Position numbers and translations under genes: made by a program
The notes under the pieces: model-generated
Told to the model about the DNA's origin: nothing
Databases searched by the model: none
What the model saw: the letters and a program-made list of their open reading frames with translations, nothing else
Part shown: positions 1 through 7,495 of the stretch, piece after piece
Layout: every line of letters starts with the position of its first letter
Position numbering within the stretch: position 1 is the first letter of the stretch
Assembly (NCBI GenBank): GCA_019873645.1
Contig: JAIOAX010000014.1
Coordinates: 40,769-104,768, forward strand
DNA: 64,000 nt
Reading direction: 5' to 3'
Source of the DNA: Chloroflexota bacterium
GTDB taxonomy: Bacteria; Chloroflexota; Anaerolineae; B4-G1; SLSP01

Positions 1-404
1 AAGCGCCCTCCAGAAGCCGGTTGGGATTCCGTTTCGGCGCAGGCCACGGCGATGGCTGCCACCGCTGCACGATAGCGATCATCGGCAGACGGTGTGTCGT
101 CTTCCAACGCCAGCGCATGCGCTACGGCTGCCGCAGCCGCGCGATAGCGATCCTCATCCGATGGTTGGGCCGCCGCGCCTGGCTGTGCGGCGAACGTCGC
201 AAGTTGCAACGCCACATCCGCAACCTGGGTGACGAGTGTGCCCTCTACAGGGACTTCGGGGAGCGGCGGTTCACGGCGACGCGGCTTATCGGTAAACAGG
301 GCCGTCAGGGCGTACATCCCCAAGACAAGCAGCCCCAGCGCCGCAAATGTCATTCCCATCCCCACAAGGGTCAAAATCAAAGCCTGGTTCAGTGATGTGA
401 TCAT
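1..404 (-). CDS. oadG: OadG-like gamma subunit of a biotin-dependent decarboxylase (partial, cut by window start)
   Basis: This partial gene runs off the left edge. Its ATG is at 404-402 and there is no in-frame stop down to position 3. The N-terminus reads MITSLNQALILTLVGMGMTF and continues as one long hydrophobic helix to about residue 38, then KPRRR. A single N-terminal membrane helix with a GMGxTF segment followed by a charged, Pro/Ala-rich tail is the layout of OadG/MmdD-type small subunits. In that family the gamma subunit anchors and assembles the Na+-pumping oxaloacetate or methylmalonyl-CoA decarboxylase. The tail carries two similar DRYRAA(V/A)AA segments near residues 88 and 115, unusual for the family. 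It follows the carboxyltransferase gene on the same strand 121 bp away, which supports the call. The biotin carrier and beta subunit would be expected beyond the window edge. Confidence 0.65.
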   Translation of the reverse strand, partial: MITSLNQALILTLVGMGMTFAALGLLVLGMYALTALFTDKPRRREPPLPEVPVEGTLVTQVADVALQLATFAAQPGAAAQPSDEDRYRAAAAAVAHALALEDDTPSADDRYRAAVAAIAVACAETESQPASGGR

Positions 405-525
405 TTTGGTAATGCGTAATCGGTAATCAGGGATTGGTGATTAGGAATTCGTGATTAGGGATTGGTGATTAGGGATTGGTGATTAGGGATTCGTCATTCT
501 TGATTCATGATTCTTGATTCATGAT
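405..525. repeat. Short-period degenerate repeat (GATTAGGGATTGGT words, then TTGATTCATGA words)
   Basis: The spacer between the carboxyltransferase and the gamma-subunit gene is almost entirely built of repeated words: GATTAGGGATTGGT with small changes up to about 490, then two or three copies of TTGATTCATGA. It has no coding potential that can be defended. Similar word families, each different, fill many intergenic gaps in this window. Confidence 0.8.
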
Positions 526-2055
526 TCATACTGGCATAACCCCATGCTTTTTGGCCGGACGGTGGCGGGTCTGCTCACGCAGGAAACGCAAAGCTGCAAT
601 CAGGGTGGGACGGGTCTGCGCTGGCTCGATCACGTTATCCAGGATGCCGCGCTCGGCAGCGTAGTACGGCGTGGCGTGCGTGGCACGATAGTCCGCTATC
701 AACGCTGCGCGCAGGGCGGTCGGGTCAGCTTCGGCTGCGAGTTCACGCCGATAAAGGACGTTGACCGCCGCTTCTGGCCCCAGCACCGCAATTTCCGCCG
801 CCGGCCATGCCAGGTGCAGATCCGCGCCGAGGGATTTGCTGCCCATCACGATGTACGCGCCGCCGTACCCTTTGCGCGTCACCACGGAGATTTTAGGGAC
901 ACTTGCTTCCACGTAGGCGTAGATAATCTTCGCGCCGTGGCGGATGATGCCGCCGTGTTCTTGCGCGGCGCCGGGCAGGAAACCGGGTGAATCAACAAAG
1001 GTAAGCACCGGCAGATTGAACGCATCACAAAAACACACAAAGCGCGCGATCTTGTCGGCGGCGTTGATGTCAATGGCGCCTGCCATCACCATAGGTTGCT
1101 GCGCCACGATGCCCACCGGTTGCCCGTCCAGGCGCGCAAACCCCACAATCGCGTTTTGCGCCCAGGTCTGATGCACCTCGAAAAAGCTGCCGCGATCAAC
1201 GACGCTGTTGAGGACCACGTGCATGTCGTAAGGGACATTGGGGTCATTCGGGATAAGCGTGTTAAGGGCGACATCGGTGCGTGCGGCGTCGTCGGTGGGG
1301 GGGAGAAGTGGCGGATTCTCGACATTGTTGGACGGGAGATAGCTGAGCAGGCGGCGCACGGTATGTAACGCGAGCTCTTCGTCCTCGGCAATGAAATGCG
1401 CGACACCGCTGATCGCAGCATGGACGCGCGCCCCGCCGAGACGTTCGTGGTCAATGCTTTCACCGGTCACACTCTTGAGCACATCCGGGCCGGTGATGTA
1501 CATCGAGGAGGTTTTGTCTACCATGATGATAAAATCCATCAGCGCCGGGCTGTAAGAGGCTCCGCCAGCGCAGGGGCCCATCATCACCGCGATTTGGGGA
1601 ATCACGCCCGATGCCAATACGTTGCCGTGGAAAATCTCGCCATAGCCGTGGAGTGAGGTCACGCCGCCCTGGATCCGCGCCCCGCCGGAGTCGAGCAGGC
1701 CGATCAGCGGGATGCCGTTGCGCAACGCCAGGTCTTGCAATTGGGTAATTTTGCGGGCGTGGGTCAACGAAACGGAGCCGCCATAAACGGTAAAGTCCTG
1801 CGCATATACACAGACCGGGCGCCCGTCAATGTGCCCAAAGCCAGTCACGACGCCGTCGCCGGGGATGGCGTCCGCATCGGCCGGCTGATCAAGGGTGAAG
1901 GGCTGTAGTTCCTGGAAGGTGCCGGCATCCAGCAGGGCCGCGAGCCGCTCGCGGGCCGTCATCTTGCCCTTGGCGTGCTGCTGGTCAATGCGGGCTTGTC
2001 CCCCGCCCTCTCGTATCTGGGCGTGCCGTCTTTGCAGTTCTTCCAACTGGCTCAT
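526..2055 (-). CDS. mmdA: Acyl-CoA carboxyltransferase subunit (methylmalonyl-CoA decarboxylase alpha / propionyl-CoA carboxylase beta type)
   Basis: This 509-residue protein has the full length of the biotin-dependent carboxyltransferase family (PccB/MmdA). It has two crotonase-like halves. The N-half contains the acyl-CoA binding stretch GGARIQGGVTSLHGYGEIF and MMGPCAGGASYSPALMDF. The C-half contains GGAYIVMGSKSLGAD and WPAAEIAVLGPEAAVNVLYRR, signature segments of the transcarboxylase fold. The enzyme moves a carboxyl group between an acyl-CoA and biotin. As MmdA it would decarboxylate methylmalonyl-CoA; as PccB it would carboxylate propionyl-CoA. The adjacent OadG-like membrane subunit favours a membrane decarboxylase complex, but a cytosolic carboxylase cannot be excluded without the beta subunit. 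It lies 13 bp behind ubiE and is probably cotranscribed. The start at 2055 begins MSQLEELQRRH, with only a weak Shine-Dalgarno sequence. Confidence 0.9.
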   Translation of the reverse strand: MSQLEELQRRHAQIREGGGQARIDQQHAKGKMTARERLAALLDAGTFQELQPFTLDQPADADAIPGDGVVTGFGHIDGRPVCVYAQDFTVYGGSVSLTHARKITQLQDLALRNGIPLIGLLDSGGARIQGGVTSLHGYGEIFHGNVLASGVIPQIAVMMGPCAGGASYSPALMDFIIMVDKTSSMYITGPDVLKSVTGESIDHERLGGARVHAAISGVAHFIAEDEELALHTVRRLLSYLPSNNVENPPLLPPTDDAARTDVALNTLIPNDPNVPYDMHVVLNSVVDRGSFFEVHQTWAQNAIVGFARLDGQPVGIVAQQPMVMAGAIDINAADKIARFVCFCDAFNLPVLTFVDSPGFLPGAAQEHGGIIRHGAKIIYAYVEASVPKISVVTRKGYGGAYIVMGSKSLGADLHLAWPAAEIAVLGPEAAVNVLYRRELAAEADPTALRAALIADYRATHATPYYAAERGILDNVIEPAQTRPTLIAALRFLREQTRHRPAKKHGVMPV

Positions 2056-2068
2056 TACTCTTTACTTG

Positions 2069-2779
2069 TTACTTCACTCCCACAAAAATCGCCACCGTTC
2101 CCAACATTTGCAGCTCCCAGGTCACTTCACGGATGCCGACGGCTTCCATAATCCCGGCTATTGTTGCAGGGGTGGGAAACTGCTTCACGGAGCGCGGCAG
2201 GTAAGTGTAGGCCGCGCGATCTCCGGCGATCCATTGTCCCAACAGCGGCGCGAGTCCGAAAAAATACACCTGAAACAGCCATGTCATCGGGAAACGTCGC
2301 GGCCACGTCATCTCCATACAAACAATGTGCCCCCCCGGACGCACCACCCGCACTTGTTCGGCGAGCGCACGGGATACGTCAGGGACGTTGCGTAGCATAA
2401 AGACCGAGATGACAGCGTTGAAGGTGTCATCTGGGAAGGCCAGCGTCAGGCCATCGCTTTGTACCCAGTGAATCCGCTGCGCCGCCGCCGAGTGCATCTG
2501 CGCTTTGCGTTGTGCCTCACGCAACATTGCCGGGGTCAGGTCCACACCGATGATCTGTGCACTGGGGAAGCACTTCGCCGCCAGCAAGGCCACATCACCG
2601 GTGCCGGTTGCCACATCCAACAGCTTGCCGCCCGCAGGGACCTGGGTGTAATCAAGCGCGCGCCTGCGCCAGCTTTGATCCTGTCCCAACGACAAAAGCC
2701 GATTGATTTTGTCGTAAGCAGGCGCGATGTGGGTGAAAAGCGCGCGTATCGTCTGTTTTTTGCTTTGCTTTGGATTCAT
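2069..2779 (-). CDS. ubiE: Demethylmenaquinone/ubiquinone biosynthesis C-methyltransferase UbiE/MenG
   Basis: This 236-residue class I SAM-dependent methyltransferase matches the usual UbiE/MenG size. It carries the family opening FTHIAPAYDKINRLLSLGQD, then WRRRALD, the SAM-binding motif LLDVATGTGDVALLA and GVDLTPAMLREAQ. These are followed by FNAVISVFMLRNVPDVSRAL and the C-terminal LGTVAIFVGVK. The enzyme performs the C-methylation that converts demethylmenaquinone to menaquinone. In this lineage the product is probably menaquinone, which is inference from taxonomy. It is the first gene of a leftward set followed closely by the carboxyltransferase gene. No UbiA or other quinone genes are nearby, so the link to the decarboxylase is only positional. 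Confidence 0.93.
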   Translation of the reverse strand: MNPKQSKKQTIRALFTHIAPAYDKINRLLSLGQDQSWRRRALDYTQVPAGGKLLDVATGTGDVALLAAKCFPSAQIIGVDLTPAMLREAQRKAQMHSAAAQRIHWVQSDGLTLAFPDDTFNAVISVFMLRNVPDVSRALAEQVRVVRPGGHIVCMEMTWPRRFPMTWLFQVYFFGLAPLLGQWIAGDRAAYTYLPRSVKQFPTPATIAGIMEAVGIREVTWELQMLGTVAIFVGVK

Positions 2780-2871
2780 ACCGGTCGCGCGGTGCGCCGG
2801 AAGTGCTGCTCGCTTCAGGATGTGGCTGCGTGTGCAATCCGGGTAATCTCTCGTCCCCTGTCAAAAGTTCG

Positions 2872-2900
2872 TGCCAGCATCAATGTCTGGCATGCTGGCA
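2872..2900 (-). terminator. Hairpin downstream of the VapBC-like pair
   Basis: TGCCAGCAT at 2872-2880 pairs with ATGCTGGCA at 2892-2900, a 9-bp perfect stem in the gap between vapC and ubiE. On the minus strand it is followed by a short TTTT run. It may terminate vapBC transcription. The rest of the 206-bp gap shows nothing definite apart from a TTGACA-like word about 85 bp before ubiE. Confidence 0.4.
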
Positions 2901-2985
2901 TTATAGTCTTCTTCAAGGCATAACCGTAGTGGGAAGTGTCACGTCCCAGGGTGACAAATTCTGTTTCTTGGAGGCCTGAGGAGTA

Positions 2986-3444
2986 CTATAAACTGGTGAG
3001 ACAATCTTCCAGCAGGACAATTTGGAGGGTTTCTTGCAGTTGCGTCAACTGCCGGTCATTTGTGATAAATGCTGTTGCCCCATGAATCATCGCGGTAGCG
3101 ACATGCAGCGCATCCGCTACACGTAGACGATACTGAGCACGTAGACGCGCGGCCTGACCGGCAATGTCACGATTGACATCCACAAGCGTCAGATGGGGAA
3201 AATGGGTCAGGATTTCTTCGTAATCTTGGACCACGTCGCTGCGGTGCAATTGCCAGGGGCGCACTGTCACTTCCATAAGCGTCAGAATCGAAGCGACGGC
3301 TTCCAAACGCCCGGCCTCGATGCTGGCGAGTAGCTCTTGCGTGAGCGAGAAATACGTAGGATGACGTTCGATGTGATAGATCAAAACGCAGGTATCCAAC
3401 CCAACGCATGGATGGTCGGTCAAGCGTTTGGTGAGTTTTCCCAA
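2986..3444 (-). CDS. vapC: PIN-domain ribonuclease toxin, VapC type
   Basis: This 152-residue protein has the PIN-domain acidic pattern. There is an N-terminal LDTCVLIYHIE (Asp and Glu), a central Glu in LTLMEVTVRP, and a C-terminal DALHVATAMIHGATAFITNDRQL with the conserved Asp residues. VapC toxins are Mg2+-dependent RNases that cut tRNA or rRNA and are neutralised by the cognate antitoxin. The gene overlaps the upstream Phd/YefM-type antitoxin gene by 25 bp, the standard coupled arrangement. The start at 3444 is a TTG; another TTG at about codon 8 is possible, so the first residues are uncertain. All acidic residues expected for activity appear present. Its target cannot be read from the sequence. 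Confidence 0.88.
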   Translation of the reverse strand: MGKLTKRLTDHPCVGLDTCVLIYHIERHPTYFSLTQELLASIEAGRLEAVASILTLMEVTVRPWQLHRSDVVQDYEEILTHFPHLTLVDVNRDIAGQAARLRAQYRLRVADALHVATAMIHGATAFITNDRQLTQLQETLQIVLLEDCLTSL

Positions 3445-3740
3445 GCGTCACGTTCCTGCTGGAGATAAATATCTGTGTCTACACCTTCCCAGATGCTCTG
3501 GTGCAGACCTGCCAGGCGCACGGTATAACTACCAGACGGCGCAGGTGCGGTTTGTTTCACCTGTTCCGTGAGCGTATGTAATTGGCCGAGCAACTTTTCA
3601 TAGCGCACGTAATCTATCAAAACAACAACCGGGCGACCATGCTGCGTGATGTAAATGGCATCACCACCCTCACGCACCATATCAATCACATCGCTCGTTT
3701 TGCGGCGCAAATCGCTCACCGGCATAATTTTCGTGTACAT
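3420..3740 (-). CDS. Antitoxin of the Phd/YefM family
   Basis: The protein is 106 residues from the ATG at 3740. That start has AAAGGTG at a normal distance; a GTG three codons earlier is also open but lies inside that ribosome-binding site. The N-terminal half, KIMPVSDLRRKTSDVIDMV, then GDAIYITQHGRPVVVLIDYVRYEKL, is the Phd/YefM DNA-binding fold. The C-terminal half, including SIWEGVDTDIYLQQERDAW, is the toxin-binding tail. These antitoxins bind the PIN toxin and repress their own promoter. The gene follows a strong consensus promoter and overlaps vapC, so the pair should be cotranscribed and autoregulated. Confidence 0.88.
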   Translation of the reverse strand: MYTKIMPVSDLRRKTSDVIDMVREGGDAIYITQHGRPVVVLIDYVRYEKLLGQLHTLTEQVKQTAPAPSGSYTVRLAGLHQSIWEGVDTDIYLQQERDAWENSPNA

Positions 3741-3784
3741 CTTTGTCACCTTTTGTGATGTTGAATTCGGTGTCTTACAGGTGT

Positions 3785-3813
3785 ATTTTACGCCAAACGA
3801 AAGGGCTTGTCAA
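3785..3813 (-). promoter_or_regulatory. Sigma-70-like promoter of the vapBC pair
   Basis: On the minus strand TTGACA (3813-3808) and TAAAAT (3790-3785) are separated by exactly 17 bp, a near-consensus housekeeping promoter. The transcript would start about 40 nt before the antitoxin ATG. Autorepression by the antitoxin at this site is expected from the family but no operator repeat is obvious. Confidence 0.7.
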
Positions 3814-3832
3814 GAGTACGTACACTCAACGC

Positions 3833-4333
3833 TTACTGCAACCCTTCTTCTGCTTGCTGCAAGATTTCATCTAACGTCAATTCAATCTCCGGCGGCAGGG
3901 CAATTTCGACCGGTACGGTGGTTTGCAGATGATAGGTGAGCGAAATCGGCACCTCGGTTTGTACGGGAACTTCGAGGGTGTAGCGGATGGGGATGACCGT
4001 ATCAATGGGGATGGCGATGTCCTGTCGCCCCAGAAGCGGCACGTTGACGTAGGTGTTGATGACAGTGGAGAGCGGATAATTGATGTCCAGCGGCCAGGTC
4101 AATGTTTCGTTGATGGGTACGGTGGTCACAAAGGGGATTTCTTCATCCACGTATACCTGGACGGTAAAGGGTTCTCGCCCCACGGTCGCCAGACCTACCC
4201 GCACATTCGTGATGAGGTCTTGCAATCCTCGGCGCAAGTTGGTGATGATGAGAAAAAAATAGGCGTTCAGCGTCAGCGAGGCCACAACCAGCATCGTCAA
4301 CACAACCAACCAGATGCGGGTGAAGGGTTTCAT
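3833..4333 (-). CDS. Small membrane-anchored hypothetical protein
   Basis: This 166-residue protein of unknown function has one N-terminal membrane helix (about residues 8-31, RIWLVVLTMLVVASLTLNAY). After it comes an extracytoplasmic domain rich in short beta-like segments with repeated (V)PI and TVP words, such as IPFVTTVPINETLTWPLDI and DIAIPIDTVIPIRYTLEVPV. No catalytic motif is visible. The ATG overlaps the stop codon of the pyrD-like gene (ATGA), so it is translationally coupled to it and forms the tail of the rluB-cmk-lpdA-pyrK-pyrD chain. A membrane-tethered structural or lipid-contacting role is only a guess. Confidence 0.7.
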   Translation of the reverse strand: MKPFTRIWLVVLTMLVVASLTLNAYFFLIITNLRRGLQDLITNVRVGLATVGREPFTVQVYVDEEIPFVTTVPINETLTWPLDINYPLSTVINTYVNVPLLGRQDIAIPIDTVIPIRYTLEVPVQTEVPISLTYHLQTTVPVEIALPPEIELTLDEILQQAEEGLQ

Positions 4334-5190
4334 AAGAGAATCTCCGTTGCGGTATCGAATTTCGCCAGTTCCTCGGCGATGTGTTGCAGCAGCGTCGGGT
4401 CACGCCAGAGCAGCGCGTCCACCTGCACTGCTGCGGCGCCCAGTTCCAGGCAGGCGATGGCGTCTTGCGGTGTGGCGATGCCGCCACAGGCGATAATGGG
4501 AACGGGTAGTTTGGAGCGCCAGCGCGCCAGGGTATTTAGCAGCAGCGGAAACAACGCCGGACCATAGAGCCGTCCCCGAAAGTACTGGCGGGCTGTGGCG
4601 TCTCCTTCAGAAGCGACGTCGGCGACAGGGAGAATGGCGCGCGGCGGGGCCATGAGCGTCAAGGCGTCTGCGCCGCCGTCGGCGAGCTGCGGCGCAAGCG
4701 CGTCCACATTGCCGAAGGGTACCCGCACGATCACGGGCAGGTCGCCTTCGGCGCGGGCGGCATCCAGCAGATTGAGCGCGCGCTGTGGGGTGATGTTGTC
4801 AATCAGCCCCAGTTCGATGCCGACCACATTGGCAAGCCCCGCGAGTTGTCCGGCAGCTTTGGCCGTCTCAACCGGTGTTGTGGCGATCAGATGCACGATG
4901 ACCGGGATGGGCAGGCGTTCCCACGTCTGGCGATACCGGCGTATGACCTGGGACAAGCCGGGATTTGGCAGACCGGTATGCACGACGAAGTGTTCTCCGC
5001 GGGCGGCGATCCGCGTCCCCGATGCCGCCTCGCGGGGATTGAGGCTTACCGGATTGGTGACCAGCGCCCCTAACAGGCGCAGGTCTACCAAATCGTGGTA
5101 AGCATCGCCATAGCCGAACGCGCCCGCGGCGGGCATAACCGGCGTGGCGATGGGCAGACCGAATTTGTGACGCGGCGCGAGTTCAATCAT
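4330..5190 (-). CDS. pyrD: Dihydroorotate dehydrogenase-like flavoprotein (PyrD family, divergent)
   Basis: The protein is 286 residues from the ATG at 5190, which overlaps the pyrK stop (ATGA); an upstream in-frame start at 5262 would lie inside pyrK. The TIM-barrel pattern of class 1B PyrD is present: PVMPAAGAFGYGDAYHDLVD at the N-terminus and a C-terminal phosphate/FMN region PIIACGGIATPQDAIACLELGAAAVQVD. In true class 1 enzymes the segment after strand 4 reads NxSCPN and helps form the catalytic site. Here the equivalent reads GIELGLIDNITPQ, with no Cys and no CPN. The tight pairing with PyrK argues for a real FMN/FAD/2Fe-2S oxidoreductase. Whether it oxidises dihydroorotate is uncertain; it may act on a related substrate. 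Confidence 0.7.
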   Translation of the reverse strand: MIELAPRHKFGLPIATPVMPAAGAFGYGDAYHDLVDLRLLGALVTNPVSLNPREAASGTRIAARGEHFVVHTGLPNPGLSQVIRRYRQTWERLPIPVIVHLIATTPVETAKAAGQLAGLANVVGIELGLIDNITPQRALNLLDAARAEGDLPVIVRVPFGNVDALAPQLADGGADALTLMAPPRAILPVADVASEGDATARQYFRGRLYGPALFPLLLNTLARWRSKLPVPIIACGGIATPQDAIACLELGAAAVQVDALLWRDPTLLQHIAEELAKFDTATEILL

Positions 5191-5942
5191 AGGGATAGCA
5201 GATCGAAGACCGGGCCCTCGGTGCAGGCATGTTTTTCGCCGAAGCGTGTCGGGATGCGGCAAATTTCACATGCGCCGACACCACAGGGCATGACGGTTTG
5301 CACCAACGCCTGGGCGAAGTCCGGCGCAGGGTGCAGGCGCGCAGCCCGCACGATCGCGGCAAGGGCGGGATAACGCTCGTTCGCACAGGCAAAACATGCT
5401 CGTTCCGCCCAGGCAAGCAGTTCCAGCAGATGCGGCAAAACCCGCTGCAGATTGGCCGGCGCGGGGGCCTGTGACTCCAGGGGCCCCAGGTAGCCGCCGG
5501 AACCGTCGCGCGTCACCAGGAGCAGCTCGGTGGTCGGAGGGAAGCGGTCCGGCGGCGGCAGTTGCGCGCGTGTGGACGTCTCAACGACAAGCGTCACAGC
5601 CGCGGCGGCGTCAAGCAATGGGAGCAGCGGCGGCAGCAGGGCAACTTCAGCAACCAGCAATAAGCGCGTCACGTCGCCGAGCCGGAAACCCTGGCCGAGC
5701 GGCCCCAGCATGTTGACTGTCGCGCCGGGCAGCAGTTGTGTGGCCGGATGACGCGGCGGCACCATGACGGAGAACCCATCGGCCATAACCGCCGCCGGAA
5801 AGAGTGCTTCGCGCAGCGGTCCGCCTAAGTCCGCCAGCATAAACATCCCCGGCGCCGGCGGATGTGGCACGTCGAAACTCACCGTCCAATACGGCGGCGT
5901 CGGATAGGCCTGGCGAAGGACTGCGTTTTGAGATTTGACCAT
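5187..5942 (-). CDS. pyrK: PyrK-like dihydroorotate dehydrogenase electron transfer subunit
   Basis: This 251-residue protein belongs to the ferredoxin reductase-like PyrK family. The N-terminal beta-barrel FAD domain is followed by an NAD-binding half. The end carries the [2Fe-2S] cluster motif CGVGACEICRIPT...HACTEGPVF, that is Cys-x4-Cys-x2-Cys and a distal Cys. PyrK passes electrons from the PyrD flavin to NAD+. It overlaps the pyrD-like gene by four bases (ATGA), as in many pyrKD operons. Upstream lies lpdA, separated by a repeat-rich hairpin spacer. The cluster motif is intact, so the electron-transfer role is more certain than the substrate of its partner. Confidence 0.85.
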   Translation of the reverse strand: MVKSQNAVLRQAYPTPPYWTVSFDVPHPPAPGMFMLADLGGPLREALFPAAVMADGFSVMVPPRHPATQLLPGATVNMLGPLGQGFRLGDVTRLLLVAEVALLPPLLPLLDAAAAVTLVVETSTRAQLPPPDRFPPTTELLLVTRDGSGGYLGPLESQAPAPANLQRVLPHLLELLAWAERACFACANERYPALAAIVRAARLHPAPDFAQALVQTVMPCGVGACEICRIPTRFGEKHACTEGPVFDLLSL

Positions 5943-5946
5943 ATTG

Positions 5947-6022
5947 AGGGAGTAGGGAGTAGGGAGTAGGGAGTACGGAGTAAGCGAACCCTTACTCCAT
6001 ACTTCTTACTCCGTACTCCTTA
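5947..6022. repeat. GGAGTA-word inverted repeat between lpdA and pyrK
   Basis: Left arm: four to five copies of AGGGAGT/GGAGTAC words (about 5947-5984). Right arm: CTTACTCCATACTTCTTACT and on (about 5991-6022), its reverse complement with small differences. The two arms can pair over roughly 30 bp. The right arm reaches into the lpdA stop codon. It may act as a processing or partial termination structure. Confidence 0.75.
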
Positions 6023-7417
6023 AATATGGATTGCCTTCCCGAACACGCCGTGAGCCGCTTCCATAACGGCTTCACTGAGGGTGGGATGGGCGTGGACGGT
6101 GTGAGCAATTTCGTCGGGCGTGAGTTCGGCGGTACGAGCCAGCACCAGCTCGGCGATCAATTCCGTCGCTTCCGGGCCGACGATGACGGCGCCGAGAATC
6201 TCGCCGCTGGTTGCGTCGGCGACGATCTTGACCAGGCCGACATTCTCGCCCATCCCCAATGCCTTGCCGTTGGCAAGAAATGGGAAGGTTCCCACCCGCA
6301 CATCCCGCCCGGCTTCCTTGGCCTTCGCTTCGGAAAGGCCGAACGAGGCCACCTGCGGTGAAGTGTAGGTGGCGCGCGGCATCGTGTTGACAGCGAAAGG
6401 TTTGCTCTTATGACCGGCGATGGTTTCTACGGCCAGAATGCCCTGCGCCGAGGCCACGTGCGCCAGCGGCAACAGCCCGTTGACATCGCCAATAGCGTAG
6501 ACTGAAGGAATGTTCGTGCGCATGAAGCCGTCCACCTTGATCCAGCCCCGCTCGGTAGCGACGCCGGCAGCTTCCAACCCTAAATCTTCGCTGTTGGGCT
6601 GTACGCCGATGGCGACCAGCGCCACATCACCTTCCAATATCTGTGCGCCTTTCGGGCCGTTGACGCGCACATTGACGCCGTTGGTTGTCGTCTCAATGCC
6701 TTCGACGCGGGTGGAAGTGAGCATCTGGATTTTTTGGCGGCGGAACTGGCGCGCCAGTTCATCCGCGGCGTCTTTGTCCTCGGCGGGCAGGATATGTTCG
6801 AGCATTTCCACCACCGTCACATTGGCGCCGTAGGAGCGCCATACCGTCGCAAACTCCAGACCGATCGGCCCCGCGCCGATGATGATGGCGGATTGGGGCA
6901 ATTCACGGCGTTCCAGTGCATGGCGCGCCGTGAGCACACGCTCCCCATCGGCGGCGACGCCGGGGATGAGCCGCGCCCGCGAACCGGTAGCGATGATGAT
7001 GGCTTTGGCGGTAAGCGTCTGGACTGTGCCATCTTTGCCGGTGACCACCACGCTTGTCGGCGAGGCGAGTTTGGCGCTGCCCCAGACCACGTCAATGTGG
7101 TTGCCCTTCATCAGCGTTTCCACGCCTTTGACGAGCCGCGCGGCCACTTTGCGGCTGCGGTCAACGGCGGCGCCGTAGTCCAGCGTGACGTTCTCGACGC
7201 TAAAGCCGAACTCCTTGCCTTCGCCGAGCAGCCGGGCAACTTCGGCGTTGCGCAGCAGGGACTTGGTGGGGATGCAGCCCCAATTGAGACACACGCCGCC
7301 TAAATGCTCGCGTTCCACCAGTGCCACTTTCATTCCCAGTTGTGCAGCGCGGATGGCGGCGACATAACCACCCGGCCCCGCGCCGATGATGACGACATCG
7401 TAAGTTGATTCCGGCAT
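6020..7417 (-). CDS. lpdA: Dihydrolipoyl dehydrogenase (E3)
   Basis: The protein is 465 residues from the ATG at 7417, preceded by GGGAGGAG at good spacing; an in-frame start 24 codons earlier lies in repeat DNA and has no ribosome site. Order of parts: N-terminal FAD-binding YDVVIIGAGPGGYVAAIRAA, redox-active disulfide GGVCLNWGCIPTK (Cys43, Cys48), NAD-binding IIGAGPIGLEFATVWRSYGA, second FAD contact YAIGDVNG, and C-terminal dimer domain with the catalytic HAHPTLSEA His-Glu pair. It reoxidises dihydrolipoamide in 2-oxoacid dehydrogenase or glycine cleavage complexes. No E1, E2 or lipoate genes are nearby, so it probably serves complexes encoded elsewhere. It lies downstream of cmk in the same direction. 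Confidence 0.95.
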   Translation of the reverse strand: MPESTYDVVIIGAGPGGYVAAIRAAQLGMKVALVEREHLGGVCLNWGCIPTKSLLRNAEVARLLGEGKEFGFSVENVTLDYGAAVDRSRKVAARLVKGVETLMKGNHIDVVWGSAKLASPTSVVVTGKDGTVQTLTAKAIIIATGSRARLIPGVAADGERVLTARHALERRELPQSAIIIGAGPIGLEFATVWRSYGANVTVVEMLEHILPAEDKDAADELARQFRRQKIQMLTSTRVEGIETTTNGVNVRVNGPKGAQILEGDVALVAIGVQPNSEDLGLEAAGVATERGWIKVDGFMRTNIPSVYAIGDVNGLLPLAHVASAQGILAVETIAGHKSKPFAVNTMPRATYTSPQVASFGLSEAKAKEAGRDVRVGTFPFLANGKALGMGENVGLVKIVADATSGEILGAVIVGPEATELIAELVLARTAELTPDEIAHTVHAHPTLSEAVMEAAHGVFGKAIHI

Positions 7418-7446
7418 AGTCTCTGGCTCCTCCCTTTTAAGAAAAT

Positions 7447-7495
7447 CGTTGGAACGTTTGAACGTTCTAACGTTCCGACGTTCTAACATTCTACC
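7447..7495. repeat. GAACGTT-word repeat upstream of lpdA
   Basis: Six or so copies of the words GAACGTT, TAACGTT and GACGTT run together in the short space between cmk and lpdA and enter the last codons of cmk. Related words recur at about 19985-20015, 22655-22700 and 27180-27200, each time next to a gene end or start. Confidence 0.7.
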
